Origin: Undaria pinnatifida
Taxonomy: Eukaryota > Sar > Phaeophyceae > Laminariales > Alariaceae
Length of the DNA stretch: 64,000 bases
Assembly (NCBI GenBank): GCA_012845835.1
Contig: JABAKD010000025.1
Coordinates: forward strand, 16,377,992 to 16,441,991
Direction of reading: 5' to 3'
Shown here: in pieces, positions 1 through 10,790 of the stretch
How the letters are laid out: each line of letters starts with the position of its first letter
Position numbering within the stretch: the first letter of the stretch is position 1
Position numbers and translations under genes: made by a program
The notes under the pieces: model-generated
What the model was told of the DNA's origin: nothing
Databases searched by the model: none
Seen by the model: only the letters and a program-made list of their open reading frames with translations

Positions 1-45
1 GACAAGCTACTTGAAGTAGTACGGGAAACCATTTAGCAAGTTTTT

Positions 46-1695
46 TCATTTGGCCACCGCGGAACCGTCGGCGGGAACGTCCAAAGAAATCCCCGCGGAA
101 ACCTCCCCAGAACGGTCTTGGTCGACCACGGCGATCACAACCTTCCCGTGTGCGCGCTTGCTGGCTTGAAGCTCGAAGGCGTCCTTGACACCATCAGCCG
201 TGAAGGGAAACGGGGACCGGTGGTCGAACACGGGCTTGAGCCGCCCTGCCGACACAAGACCCGTAACCTCCTCGAGGCTCTTAGCGGTGACCGAGGAGAT
301 GACGAGGGAGTAGCGGGGCCTGAGGCGGTTGACACGGGTCCAAGCGGAGCGCCATAGCTGGGGCACGAACATCTTTACACCCTGAAAAACGGAAAAAAAA
401 TTACGGCGGCGGCGGCGGCGGTTGAACATGAACCTTTTTAGAGCCCCAAAAACTCTCCCCATACTAAATCCAAGTAACTAGACATCCCACTGGTAGGGGT
501 GTAGCAGCAGAAAGAAACTCCCTGAGATCCTAACACGTGATTATGAGGACCTCAACATCAACATCACACAGACAAAAATGACTTCGAAGGCATTCATTCG
601 TTCGCACAACCAGAAAAATAAGCATCTATGCCTTAGCCCTTCCTAAAATAATACGTGCTCGTCAAAATTAACTCGACTAATGACTGACCGGTAGTTCCTC
701 ACTTGAGGAGCTCAACCGGATCGGACAGGTATACCTTTTTTTGGCTAAAAAAAATGAAACCCCTACCGTGGGATGACTCTAATGTGTCCCCCAAAAAATG
801 GGTTTCCGGTCCTGAAGGCGCCAAGGATTTGAGCTGACGCGTTGGTGATTTTTTTTTTCTGTCGAGACTCGTTTGGACTGGGGTTTGGTTATGGGTTTTT
901 GGTTTTGGGTTTGGTTTGTGCTTTCGGAGTTTGGTCTTAGGTTCTTGTTGTTGGTTTTTGTTTGGAGCTGTGGCTTTTGGTTTTCGGTTCTTGATGTGGT
1001 CGGTTTTGTTCCGGGTTTTCCTTCGGTGTATATGCCTTGCTGACGCGACAGTGGGGGAACGAACATCTTGACATCCTGCAAGGCGGTCACGGCTGCCGTG
1101 ACGGCGGCGGCGGCGGGATTTCTATCATTATTGTCAATTACCAGGTAGCTGGCGGGTGGCTAGTGTTTTCGATTTTTGTTTTCGTTCTCGTTTTTGTTTT
1201 TCGTTTTTGTTTTCATTTTCGTTTTTCGTTTTCGTTTCCGTTTTTCGGGCTTTCGTTTTGTTCGCTTCTTTCATTGGTGTCCCTTCCGACTTTGTGTTTT
1301 CCTACTCGCATGTTCGGCATTTTACCAAGCAACGACAACGTACACGAAACTATCACAAACTATCACAGAACAGTTCGCACCTGCCAGATGGTGTGAAACT
1401 GCGGGTCGTCCGTGGACGCGATGGACACAAACGTTCCTCCTTTCCAGGTCGACTTTAACACCCCGCACTTGACCGCCTCCTTCCACTCATCCCTCCACCC
1501 CACGCAATCGATAACACAGTCGAATGGTTTCGTCTTATACTCTTCTTCGTCGCACCTGGACGAGCACACATAACATCAAAACAGGTAAGTGTGGTATTAA
1601 AATAGGCTCTACAATATACCGCAGCTCCCAAGGATAACAATACATAAGAACAACGACGACGACAACAACAACAACAAGAACAAGAGCAACGACAA

Positions 1696-1728
<33 letters not shown>

Positions 1729-4700
1729 ATATAACAACAATAACAACAATAACAAATACTTCGTATAACAAATATAACAAATATAACAACAACAACATCA
1801 ACAACAACAACAACGACAAGCCGCAGCTCCCGCGAGGAACACGCGACGGTGGGAAAGGGCGCTTATTTTGTGGGCTCCATATCGAAACTTAGAAGCTCTA
1901 AGTATGCCCTTATACGAAGCACACAAAAACAAACCGCACTGTAAGGCTTTGGCTGGGCGGACAAAATCCAGTGCCCTCACCAATTGGTCTCGCGGTAGTC
2001 GATCACGCGGTCCGCCCCAAGAGACGCACACAACGCCTCGTCAGTTGAAGTTGTCGCTAGGTACGACGCCTGCCGAAAAAAAAACACACCCGTATCGGAT
2101 ATTGAGAGGGCGAGCAATAAGCGACGGTTCGAGATTACATGATACTTTTCGTCGGAGAAGGGGGGGGGGGGGGGTGGGGGATGGGATGGGGTAGGGTATA
2201 TTTAGCGACAACATTTATTCGGTAATAATTTGTATATCGATATTTTGACGAAACGCGCCGCATGCCAAATAGGTGTACATCAATATCGGATAATGGGGGA
2301 AAGGGGGCGGGAGGGGGAACAGAGGGCAGTGACGACAGTACGAGACGGCGTAACGCAATTTGGCGGGGGATGGGGTGGGGTGGGGAGGGGGGATCTTTCG
2401 TTGCCAGCCTTGACCATTTGACCACTGACCACGCACCCGTTCCTAGACGGAGCACCGTTCCTACTCCTAATAGAGACACGTCCAACAGTTGGGCGCTCAG
2501 TACAACTTTTCCATATGTTACATAAAAACGTTTTGCTTATCTGACCGCCTTTCTCTATGTCCGGGGTACCCGACATGCAACTGGTCCCCCCCCCCTGTCC
2601 CCTTTTAGCATATTTGACCAGCTGAAGCACCGATGTTCTCACCCCGCCACCCCTACCAAGCTCGAACCCTCGGCGATACCTCCTCCTAAATAATTCCAGC
2701 TTATAGTGGGTCGATATCCGCTGCTTGCGAGTTTATTCAATCGATTAATGATGATGTTAACGCAGAACTTTTGGCGTAATAAGGCGATTTTTTTAACAAA
2801 ACCGAAGTAGGCATAATTGGGCTTGTCTTTGAAGCTAGTGGGCACAACTAGGAGAAAACACGGTATTTAATCCAGCGTTTTCTTTCGTGCTTCTTGAACC
2901 GAAACAGCACACGAAAAGTAGGGGGGGAATACCAGTAAGGATAAAAGCGGACTATTTTAAGAACTTTAAAACCAGCATGTTTGGGGCGCTCTAAAACTTG
3001 AAAAAAAAAAACCCGGCATAATTGAGACGATTTCAAGCCTTTTAAAAAGCAGCATAATTGGGAAGTTTTAAATAGTAAAGCGGAATAATTGAGTCCCGCC
3101 CTTACCTTAGCATCCTTGACCAGTTGCAGCAGCGATGTTCCCACACCCCCACTCCCTCCGAGCACCAACACCCTGTCCCCTTCCTTTACCTTTCCGGCTC
3201 GTAGTGCATCCATCGCAGCTACCGGGCTATTGGGTAGGGTCGAAGCAGCGCAGGGGCTGATGTTGTCGGGTGCTTTGACGGCAAATTTCATTTCGACGGC
3301 AGCTAGCTGGGCTAGTCCTCCTATAGGCAGGAACCCATTAGTAGCGATTATTCGATCGCCGACCTGAGGGGGGGGGGGGGGGAGGGAGGCCATAATAGAA
3401 GGGGGGGTAAGGGGATGTAGGGGTTGTTCATGTTTTCGGGAGCTGTCGCAGAAAAGTATAGTTCGACGGTGGTTAATTGGGCTATTGAGAGTCCGTCGAT
3501 GGGGAGGTATCCATTACTAAATAGTAGCGATTTTTCGAGCGCCGATCTGAAATATAAGAGAGGGGGAGGGGGGGGAGGGTGCCCTTATGTCAGGGTGGTG
3601 TAACCATGTACCATGTAACCACATGTCATGCTTGGCAAACCGGCGTCCCCGGGTGATCCAATAGTAAGCCGCGTAGCTCTTGAGGTCGAGGTTGTACGTT
3701 CGAATCTGACAAGGGGCTATTTCCTGCAAATCGACAGGCTCGAAAACGCGAGAGCGCGAGTCGGCGAAGCTCGACAGCAAATCGACGACCATAAAAGCTG
3801 AACAGTGGGAATGCTGAACCCTGTGCGCGACAAAGGCGAAGGCATGTACCGAGGGGTTCGGGGAGGGAAGACAGCTGTGACCACGGCTTGTCTGGAAGGT
3901 GGCTGAGGTTGAAACCGCTCTTACGAGTTGAGCTGGAGAGTGAATGTGACGATATAATACAACAGCCATAGCCCCTAGGACTATAGGCTCATTTGGGGGG
4001 GTGGGGGGGGGGGGGGGGGGGGGGGGGGGGCGTACTCATGTACGGCTTGCCTTATTAATAGTCATTTGACCATAGACCACGCAGCTTTTTCGAGACGGAG
4101 CACCGTTCCTACTCCTTGTGCATTAATAGCTTTTTTTCTTAGTGTTTTCGGGGCTTTGGCGGAAAAATATAGTTCGACGACCTGTAAACATGATCTAGCT
4201 CATGCATATATACACACATATATATATATATATGTATACCTGGTATACCCTATAGATATGAACGAGGGGCACACCTGTCCTAAAAGGACTGCAGTAGGTA
4301 ATTCAATTGGTGACATGGATACCTGATCCGCCTGGTTTGTGAAACCGTGCACCCGTAGCCGACCTCACCTCTCGGAAGCTGTCCGAGCTCTCAGAACTTT
4401 CTTCCACCGACATGATCTAGGATGCGAAGATCGTATCAGGTAAACCAGGTATCTATCGATCCCAAAATATTTAGATAACGAAAAAGTCTTTAACCTTACA
4501 GCAGCAGTATCTGCACCTACCAGTTTCCCAGCCCTCTGCTGCATACGCCTTGCTTTTTGTACTACCCGCCGTGCCCTTATCTCTCTCCTGAAGGACAGCT
4601 CATCTTCACCAAACTCGCTCTCTCATACTCCTATGTATCCCCTGAAAAAACATGCCTCTTCAAAATATCTCAAGATCCTTTCCCGCTCCACAAACCCCAG

Positions 4701-7700
4701 ATTTCCTACGTTCAAATCTTACACTTGTGAACAAATCAAATCTAGGTCATTGATCTGGGGACCGACGTGACTGATCTATGGAAACTTGAACCCGGTGGCC
4801 GAACTCACCTTGAACTTGTCCGAGCTGTCCGATACCTCTTCCACCACGCCACAGATATCCATTCCAGGAACAAAGGGGAAAGATTCTGGCTGCATTACCT
4901 GCATACCATATAGCATCACGCAACGTGTACACACGCAGGATGGATCAGCTCACGCTACATATCATGATACGTCCTACGTGCGAAAGATTATCTAGGGAAT
5001 TGATCTGTACGATCAGGCATAAGGTTCGGCAGGCCGTTACCTACCCGGCATGTGAAATCTTACGATTGTTCTAAACCAGACGGCCTCCCTTCCTTTCGCC
5101 CCGCTCCTTGTATATACGAAGTACATGACGTACGCATACCACGGCATGTCCCCCCAACCAATGATCTGCACGACCTAAGGCATAGGTCAGACAGATCATG
5201 ATCTATCCGACCGACGTGCGAAAGCCGTATTCTAGGCCAGACGGCCCACTTTTCTCACGCCCCGCACCTTAGCACGCCCTCTCCCCCTCCCAACCCACTG
5301 ATCGGTATGACGATCCGTACGACATGCGCGAAACAAACACACTATGCAATCGGTCGTCCTACACAGCTGACGTTTTTATTTTAATATATATAAAACATAC
5401 CTGGTACCTAGTTTGTCCAACCACGGATCTGCACAATCCCTTCGCTTTAAGGCATAGGACGGTTGCTACGATCTAGAGGTATCAAGATATACCGATTTTT
5501 GGCTGACGTACTTCGTGAACGACGGGGCTCCTTAACGCCTGCACAACCGGAAACCCGTGTTTGGGGACTAAACTACTTGGAAATAGCGCAGGGGGGGGCG
5601 TTCGGGGTTCCAAAGGGGTTTACTCCATAATCGTCGGAATATCGTACATGGTTTGGTCATATTGTTTTGTATACATAGGTCATGGCTCTGCTCATCAGGT
5701 TGCACTTTCGATGTTCTGTTCTCGGAATAAGTTTCGCCCTAGGAGGCGTGTGGAGCTCATTAGGTCAAGAGCCTCGTAAGAAAAAGGGCGCATCCCTATC
5801 GTAGCATGCGTTGTGGATCATCATGAGTCCAACCTGCGAAATCTTAATCTTCTCCAGGCCAGACAGTCTGGCTTCCCTTATCGCACGTCTCACTGAGCAT
5901 GACTGCAGGGCTCCCGCGATTTCGAGGGCATGCAAGATGACGACGATGATCTGCAGGATATTTACGATCTACACGTACGTCCCAAATCAATGATCTGAAC
6001 GATCTATGCACAGTTCCGACACATCACGATCTGTCCGAGTTGTGGTTTCTTCTCTAGGTGAGCAACTCTAGCCATTCCTCGCGCCCATCACCTTACCTAC
6101 GCATGATCGATGTATGTGATCCAACCCAATTATCTGATCAGACGTTATACGATCTGTCCTACGTCTGAAGGCTTGTCTTGCGCCACTGATCTGTACGACC
6201 TATCAATAGTTCCAAAAGAAGATCATGATCTGTCTCCCGCACCTTATCGCACGCCCCGCTGAGCATGATGGTGTCCCCGCGGCTTAGAGAGCATGCCTCA
6301 ACGCGCACTAGCATCATCTTGCCATTTTTGACATCTGGTGTTGGTCTTGGTGCGTCGGATGTCATTGTCAGTACCTATACCGTCGATGTCGACGAAGGAT
6401 TTCATAGAGAATATCAGGCAATTCGGGGGGGGGGAGGGGGTACTCAGTTTGTGCATGGCCGTAGTCGTATGACCGCATCCCTACTATGCCGGGACGGAGC
6501 ACGTCGGGTTTTCACCAACCAGGCGATCCGGGGGGGGGGAGGGGGGAGGGGAGGGCGGGGTGTGCGCACAAACCATTGGATGCCAGATCAGGACCTGTGT
6601 CGTCGATGTCGAACGAGGATTTCATAGAGAATATCAGGCGATCCGGCGGAGACGGACGGGCGGACGGGGGGCAAAGAGGGGGAGGGGGGGCATGGAAACA
6701 AGCCATTGTATGCCATTGTCAGCACCGCCGGCGAAGAAGGGTTTTGTAAAGAACAGTAGGCAATAGTGGGAGGGGGGGGGGGGGGTACTCATTCGTTGCT
6801 TGCCTTAATAATTTTATCATTTGACCGCGCATCCCGCTTTCGAGACGTGGCACCGTTTCTGTTCCTACTAAACACACCTCCAACGCTTCGGGGCTCGTAG
6901 GAGTACATTACATTACATTATTGTCTTCCATATACGAAGTATCTGGGAGGGCCAGGCTGTGGTTCGTCGGATGCCATTTGTCAACACCTAAGCCGGCGAA
7001 GAAGACGTTTTCTTAGTGATAAGATGCAACTGGGGCGGGGGCGGGGGGAGAGGGGAGGGGTTGCGGCATCAAACATGTGGAAGCCAATTTTGCCAGGATC
7101 TAAGCCAGCAAATAATCGTTTTACATGTTGCAGAGGCAATTGGGCGGGGGGGGGGAGAAGGGGGGTTGGCGTCGGTGCGTCGGGTGCCATTGTCAACACC
7201 TAAGCCGGCAGGTGACGGCCTTATATGTTATAGAGGGGGGGGGGTCGCGGAAGCCAATATTTGGATGCCACTGTTGTCAGGACCTAAGCTGGCGAATAAG
7301 ATTTTTACGGAGGCCATAACGCCATAGAGGGGCGGGGAAGGGGGGGCGAGGAAGGGGGGAGGGGGGTTGACCTCGGTTCGCCCGGTGATAACCGAATCAT
7401 CTGAATGATCTGAATGATCTGAATGATCTGAATAATCTAGCACGTGTTTCCTGGATTAGATCTGTACTATACAGATCCCGCACAGCTTACCATGTCCACA
7501 GATAGATAATCTAGACCGCCACAAATCCCACGGCAGGGGTGCAGCGGAATTTTCTGAGCTCCGAACACGAGGAGGAGGAGCCAAACATTTCACCAGAAAC
7601 AAGGCTTCGAAGTCCTAAAACTTCGAAGGCATTCGTTCGCGCAAATCCAACCAACGCTTCTACTGTATGCGCGACGAAGTCCTAAAACTTCGAAGGCGTT

Positions 7701-8481
7701 CGCGCAATCCAACCGACGCTTCTACTGTATGCGCTACGAAGTCCTAAAACTTCGAAGGCGTTCGTTCGCGCAATCCAACCAACGTTTCCACTGTATGCGC
7801 TACGAAGTCCTAAAACTTCGAAGGCGTTCGCGCAATCCAACCGACGCTTCTACTGTATGCGCTCCGAAGTCCTAAAACTTCGAAGGCGTTCCTTCGCGCA
7901 ATCTAACCAACGCTTCTACTGTATGCGCTCCGAAGTCCTAAAACCTCGAAGGCATTTGTTCGCGCAATCCAACCGACGCTTCTACTGTATGCGCTCCGAA
8001 GTCCTAAAACTTCGAAGGCGTTCCTTCGCGCAATCCAACCAACGCTTCTACTATGTGCGCTCCGAAGTCCTAAAACTTCGAAGGCATTCGTTCGCGCAAT
8101 CCAACCAACGCTTCTACTGTATGCGCTAGTACTGCTCTAGTGACTGCTCTAGTCCTAAAACAAACATACTTGTACAGTTATCATACGAATTGCTAGCTCC
8201 TCGCTTGGGGAGCTCAACCGGCCACAAACGTTTCGCCCAAAAGTCGATCCCCTCCCCGTAGCCTCGTTCGATCTATATGATTTATGTGATCTAGATCGTC
8301 GTCAACCGTTGACGTCACCGATTGATCCCGAGCGGCGCGCGTACAGACTCACCTCCGAAATGTCACCCAAGGCACTAGCATGAACACACTTCATCGTCGC
8401 TGGTGGGGCAGCGTCACTTGCGCCGGCGGTAGCGACGGCGGCAGCGGCGGCGGGGGTGGCCGTAGCAGTTTCGACACTCAT
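46..8481 (-). CDS. Medium-chain dehydrogenase/reductase, quinone oxidoreductase-like; seven exons
   Basis: Spliced minus-strand gene: exons 8481-8353 (ATG start), 6374-6243, 4898-4809, 3363-3106, 2069-1981, 1555-1381 and 381-46 (TGA stop). All introns are GT-AG, all junctions keep frame, and the product is 402 residues. Residues 1-29 are Ala/Thr-rich, possibly a leader or linker, before MKCVHAS. Then come the GroES-like region (LVRVEACSLSRGDT; FPFVPGMDICGVVEEV) and the Rossmann fold with nucleotide-binding GGSGGVG at about 186-192, followed by SLGADRVIDYR and CVIDCVG. The family C-terminal HGKVVIAV is near residue 369. No zinc-ligand cysteine/histidine cluster is seen, so the expected role is NAD(P)H-dependent reduction of quinones or enones; the substrate cannot be told. 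Several acceptors follow long pyrimidine runs (exon 4 has a poly-C tract ending CTCAG). Partial exon copies in the introns are listed separately. The family call is firm; the exon 2 acceptor is the least certain boundary. Confidence 0.9.
436..826. mobile_element. TTAA-type (piggyBac-like) 90-bp MITE, split by another element
   Basis: The flanks at 436-481 and 778-826 together match the short TTAA-bounded element seen intact at 31745-31834 (shared core CCAAGTAA and GGGTTTCC). It lies in the last intron of the reductase gene and is interrupted by the inverted-repeat element at 482-777. The termini are degenerate here. Confidence 0.6.
482..777. mobile_element. Inverted-repeat MITE, CATCCCACGGTAGGGG family, copy 1
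   Basis: The left end CATCCCACTGGTAGGGG mirrors the right end CCCCTACCGTGGGATG. CTA flanks both sides and the interrupted TTAA-type element is restored when one CTA is removed, consistent with a 3-bp target duplication. It carries the stretch CTTCGAAGGCATTC once and a hairpin-like CCTCACTTGAGGAGCTC near the right end. No coding capacity. Related copies are at 7513-8255 and 57473-57716. Confidence 0.7.
870..1260. repeat. Low-complexity G/T-rich intron sequence
   Basis: Two stretches of simple sequence, about 870-1010 (GGTTTTGGGTTT type) and 1170-1260 (GTTTTTCGTTTTC type), in the intron before the last reductase exon. The open frames across them are composition artefacts. Confidence 0.6.
1037..1075 (-). 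pseudogene. Partial copy of reductase exon 7 start
   Basis: On the minus strand an acceptor TTGCAG is followed by a frame reading DVKMFVPPL, matching GVKMFVPQL at the start of true exon 7 (381). Similarity stops after about 38 bases and no donor is seen. The true exon 7 joins exon 6 in frame without it, so this looks like a duplicated exon edge including its splice site. Confidence 0.7.
1655..1825. repeat. AAC-rich compound microsatellite
   Basis: Imperfect AAC/ACG/ATA trinucleotide runs inside the reductase intron between exons 6 and 5. The hydrophobic V/L-rich antisense frame here is an artefact of the repeat. Confidence 0.85.
2355..2520. repeat. Intronic dispersed element (GACCACGCA family), copy 1
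   Basis: A poly-G stretch is followed by a conserved block containing CCATTTGACCACTGACCACG, AGACGGAGCACCGTTCCTAC and GTTGGGCGCTC. Similar blocks lie at about 3985-4130, 6765-6900, 48150-48335 and 56990-57100, all inside introns of the two genes. Confidence 0.75.
2606..2665 (-). pseudogene. Partial copy of reductase exon 4 end
   Basis: The minus-strand frame reads GGVRTSVLQLVKYAK, matching GGVGTSLLQLVKDAK at the end of true exon 4 (3106). The donor has decayed: the true exon continues GTAAGG, the copy AAAAGG. It sits in the intron between exons 4 and 5, so it is a downstream duplicated exon end that cannot use the original donor. Confidence 0.8.
3423..3546 (-). pseudogene. Partial copy of reductase exon 4 start
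   Basis: Upstream of true exon 4 on the coding strand. It keeps an acceptor (TATTTCAG) and aligns with the exon start: IGARKIATI, then an in-frame TAG, then NGYLPIDGLS and VELYFSATAPENM, against VGDRIIATNGFLPIGGL and VEMKFAVKAPDNI. The stop codon argues against use as an alternative exon. Confidence 0.8.
3644..3717 (+). other. tRNA-like relic with A-box/B-box-like spacing
   Basis: CCCC at 3647-3650 could pair with GGGG at 3713-3716. A GTTCGAATC B-box-like motif lies about 45 bases after GTGATCCAATAGT. The T-arm stem is mismatched and only four acceptor pairs form, so this is at best a decayed tRNA or the head of a tRNA-derived repeat. The following 3750-3965 resembles 37850-38075. Confidence 0.3.
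3750..3965. repeat. Dispersed repeat shared with 37850-38075
   Basis: The two stretches share CTGTGACCAC, GGCTTGTC and CGAGTTGAGCTGGA in the same order. No coding content. With the preceding tRNA-like stretch it could be a SINE; this is inference. Confidence 0.55.
3985..4130. repeat. Intronic dispersed element (GACCACGCA family), copy 2
   Basis: A roughly 45-bp near-pure G tract is followed by TACTCATGTACGGCTTGCC, ATTTGACCATAGACCACGCA and GAGACGGAGCACCGTTCC, as in the other copies. Confidence 0.75.
4138..4181 (-). pseudogene. Second partial copy of the reductase exon 4 5' half
   Basis: After a TTTACAG acceptor the frame reads VVELYFSAKAPKTL, closest to the decayed copy at 3423-3546 (VELYFSATAPENM). 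The first part of the exon is missing, so the acceptor abuts its middle. This suggests duplication followed by internal deletion. Confidence 0.7.
4369..4412 (-). pseudogene. Partial copy of reductase exon 3 end
   Basis: The minus-strand frame reads SVEESSESSDSFRE followed by a donor GTGAGGTCGGC. True exon 3 (4809) ends VVEEVSDSSDKFK with GTGAGTTCGGC. About 28 bases of the intron start are conserved as well, so the duplicated unit spans exon end plus intron start. Confidence 0.75.
5532..5622. mobile_element. TTAA-type (piggyBac-like) MITE copy
   Basis: Starts TTAACGCC and ends AAAGGGGTTTA, with core AACCGGAAACCCG and ACTTGGAAATAG matching 31745-31834. About 90 bp, non-coding, within intron 2 of the reductase gene. 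Confidence 0.7.
5877..5950 (-). pseudogene. Partial copy of reductase exon 2 end
   Basis: The minus-strand stretch containing TCATGCTCAGTGAGACGTGC and GATAAGG aligns with the end of true exon 2 (TCATGCTCAGCGGGGCGTGC, GATAAGGTGCGG). The donor GT has become GG, and frame is not preserved. A shorter fragment of the same edge lies near 5262-5285 (CCGCACCTTAGCACGCCC). Confidence 0.7.
6375..7375. repeat. G-rich degenerate tandem repeats in reductase intron 1
   Basis: At least seven units of about 75-230 bp, each with a poly-G stretch followed by a block like GCCATTGTCAACACCTAAGC plus CGGCGAAGAAGA. On the coding strand the G tracts are poly-C, resembling long polypyrimidine tracts. One unit at 6765-6900 also carries the GACCACGCA-family element. 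Open frames here are low-complexity. Confidence 0.7.
7396..7440. repeat. 9-bp tandem repeat AATGATCTG
   Basis: About five near-perfect copies in reductase intron 1. Confidence 0.85.
7513..8255. mobile_element. CATCCCACGGTAGGGG-family MITE, copy 2, with internal tandem expansion
   Basis: The left end ATCCCACGGCAGGGGTGCAG and the right part with CTCGCTTGGGGAGCTCAACC match the copies at 482-777 and 57473-57716. Those are about 245-295 bp; this one is about 740 bp because one internal segment is repeated eight times (7607-8127). The right terminus is degenerate. Confidence 0.6.
7607..8127. repeat. 62/66-bp tandem repeat, eight units
   Basis: Each unit starts CGAAGTCCTAAAACTTCGAA and contains CGCAATCCAACC and CTTCTACTGTATGCGCT. 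Units alternate between 62 and 66 bp, depending on a four-base GTTC. Open frames such as RSEVLKLRRRS are shadows of the repeat. Confidence 0.9.
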
Positions 8482-10790
8482 GATCGGTCGCGGTACTGAT
8501 ACCGTGTTTTCCCTGCGAGTGAACTAGTGGACACACACGAGCGAGCGTACGAGCGAACGAACGAACGGATATTAATGTTGGATATCGGAACGATATATAA
8601 TCGATTCCGATACGATATGAGCCTGCAAACCCGATAACCGATCATTCAAGTCCGATATCTATCGGATCATATCGGATGCTTACAAAACACGATACCGATA
8701 CGATAACCGATAAAATAAGCGAAAAAGTGCGATGCTGCAGTACCAGCGCTGCTGCTGTGTGTAGGATAGAGCTCTGCCATGGCGACAACTATGCTTCAGG
8801 TACGACTGGCCCCAAAATAAGCACAAGTGATGGCCCTACCGAGGAGCACGCGTTTCTTTTTTTTCCCCCGATATCTCATGTCGAGTTAGTCCCCTTGGAC
8901 GGGACGGGGGGTGCACTATATTTTTCCGATTTGAGAACCGATATATTTTCCGATACATCGGAACTTCCGATAAGTTATTCCACACTAGCAACACTCTACT
9001 TTAGGGATATTGGTCTGGAAGACGTTGGATATAATACTAGCAACGGCCGGCGCCCGGGAGGGAGGGAGGGAGGGAGGGAGGGAGGGAGGGTATCCTCATC
9101 GTCGCCTTTCCCTACGCAAGAGTCTGCCTGTCTTCCAGTATTTTGTTTTGCCTGTGTATTTGCTCTTGTTTTGTCTTACGAGATAGTTTTTTCTTAGCGT
9201 TTGCTTTGGCTTCGGGACGATCGACAACGCAACTGCCCTGAAAATAAAAAACAAACGAAAAAAAACGAAACAAGTGAACAGTTAACTGCGAGTTGTTTTA
9301 GAAAAAGCGTGACATGGTAACGATAATGTACAAATGTCGAGAATGGGTGCGATTGTTTTTCGTTGCGAATGGGCGTGTTTTTTGTTTTTCCCTCCCGTAG
9401 GAATGACTCTTAAAAAACGCAAAAAGACGCCTCAGCTATCATGAGATCAAGCAAAAAATGTCGAAAGTCGCTCGCTTTCAAAATGGCACAATATGTGATA
9501 CTTCTAGCGCGCCTGCTAGCGCGTCTGCTAGGGAGCTGCAGGGTGCACATACATGGCAGTGGTGGAGATCGAGATCAAATTGGCGATTCACAATCGCGTA
9601 TTTAGCGACTTTCCGGGCATCGAGATCGTGTTGAATTTTCGCCGGCTACAGATTTTTAATTGTTTCAACCATTCAATCGGTCGTACTCACAGCTGACGTT
9701 TGTCATTTTATAAATAAAAAATTGAGGTCAGAGACGGAGGATCAAGATCGCACTCTTCGATACTTTTTTTTCGCTTTCCCGCCTAGAAATAACGCCGTAC
9801 CACAGCACACGAAAATTTGTTTTTCCACACAATCGTGCCAGCGTGCAATACAGAATTGCACGACAGGAAAAAAAACACCCGCAGGCGAAAGCAACTGTTA
9901 ACACAATTACCCGTCATTTCTGGAAACAAATAATCGCAAAAAAAGGGTCGAAATATATACGGATTTACGGTGGCATCGCGCTCATTGCCGGCATACCGGT
10001 TAAACAAACGGTCTAAACGATAATAGGAACATATCGATAATCGAGATCGCGATAATCGGAATATATCGATGCTCGAGGCCGCGATAATCAGAATATATCA
10101 ATAATCGAGATCGGGATAATGGAGATTTCCCCCGTTCTCCAAAGATCGCCCAAAAAATATCGAAAGATGAGCCTCGTTCTGTCGATATTTTCAAAATAAT
10201 CGATATCGCCATTGATTTTCGGAGACTATCTCCTACTACAAAAAACAACAAAAACCAATAAAAACAACACGGACTTTTGCGAACCACCAGCTCTGGTTGG
10301 GTAGTAGCTTAAGGTAGCGAAACACACACTAATAGTACTGAGACCGTCTTACGTGTACAGATCCAAGGCAAACCACGAAAAACATCAGCGAAAAACTAGA
10401 TTAGGACGCATCTTCTGCTACCATCCTTTCTTCACGTTCCAACCTCATATTTTTCGAGGGTTAAGTAAGTCGCCCTTGGTTTTACGACTGATGACCTTCG
10501 GCGGCTTCAATTCGATTATTACACGTTTCCCTAGCCAACTCTTAAGCCAAATGGTTTTGGTGTCCCGAAAGCATCCAACATAATCTCTGCCTCGTCTCTC
10601 CTGTACCTGACGGCTGACTGATGCCTCGGGGCATTCATCCCACACTAGGGGTGCAGCAGATTCTAAGAATTTTCTTGGGGGTCGATATCTCACACCTCCA
10701 ATGCATGGCTTGGAAGGCATTCCTGTGGAATTGGGTTAAAAAAAAATCGAAATTCGATTTGGCAAGTTCCTCGTTAATTCGGGCCCTTAT
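8482..10790. other. Upstream of the reductase gene; repeats only
   Basis: No gene recognised. 8575-9030 is rich in CCGATA/GATATCGG words, suggestive of a decayed inverted-repeat element. 9057-9089 is a GGGA tetranucleotide run. 10020-10130 has imperfect repeats of ATAATCGAGATCGCGATAAT. A fragment of the CATCCCAC MITE end (ATCCCACACTAGGGGTGCAG) lies at about 10629-10660. The frame at 8676-9197 lacks recognisable domains. Confidence 0.5.

Larger units (their letters stand above)
4735..6240. repeat. Degenerate tandem array of 'GATCTG' intron units
   Basis: Recurrent blocks with TGATCTGTACGA, GGCATAGGTCAGACAGATC, CGACGTGCGAAAG and TTCTAGGCCAGACGG, at irregular spacing of about 80-300 bp. Blocks lie near 4735, 4990, 5155, 5290, 5440, 5815, 5985 and 6120-6240. 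True exon 3 and fragments of exon 2 are embedded in it. Similar blocks occur in the GTPase gene at 49450-49540 and 49740-49810. Confidence 0.7.

Noticed and set aside
3517-3969. 150-codon minus-strand frame upstream of reductase exon 4
   Set aside because: It merges the decayed exon 4 copy with tRNA-like and repeat sequence; the correct gene frame splices from 4809 to 3363 without it.
7607-8127. Possible CRISPR-like regular repeat array
   Set aside because: Contiguous 62/66-bp tandem units without unique spacers, in a eukaryotic intron and inside a MITE.
8676-9197. 173-codon plus-strand frame upstream of the reductase gene
   Set aside because: Starts in GATATCGG-rich repeat sequence, crosses a GGGA run, and shows no recognisable domain.
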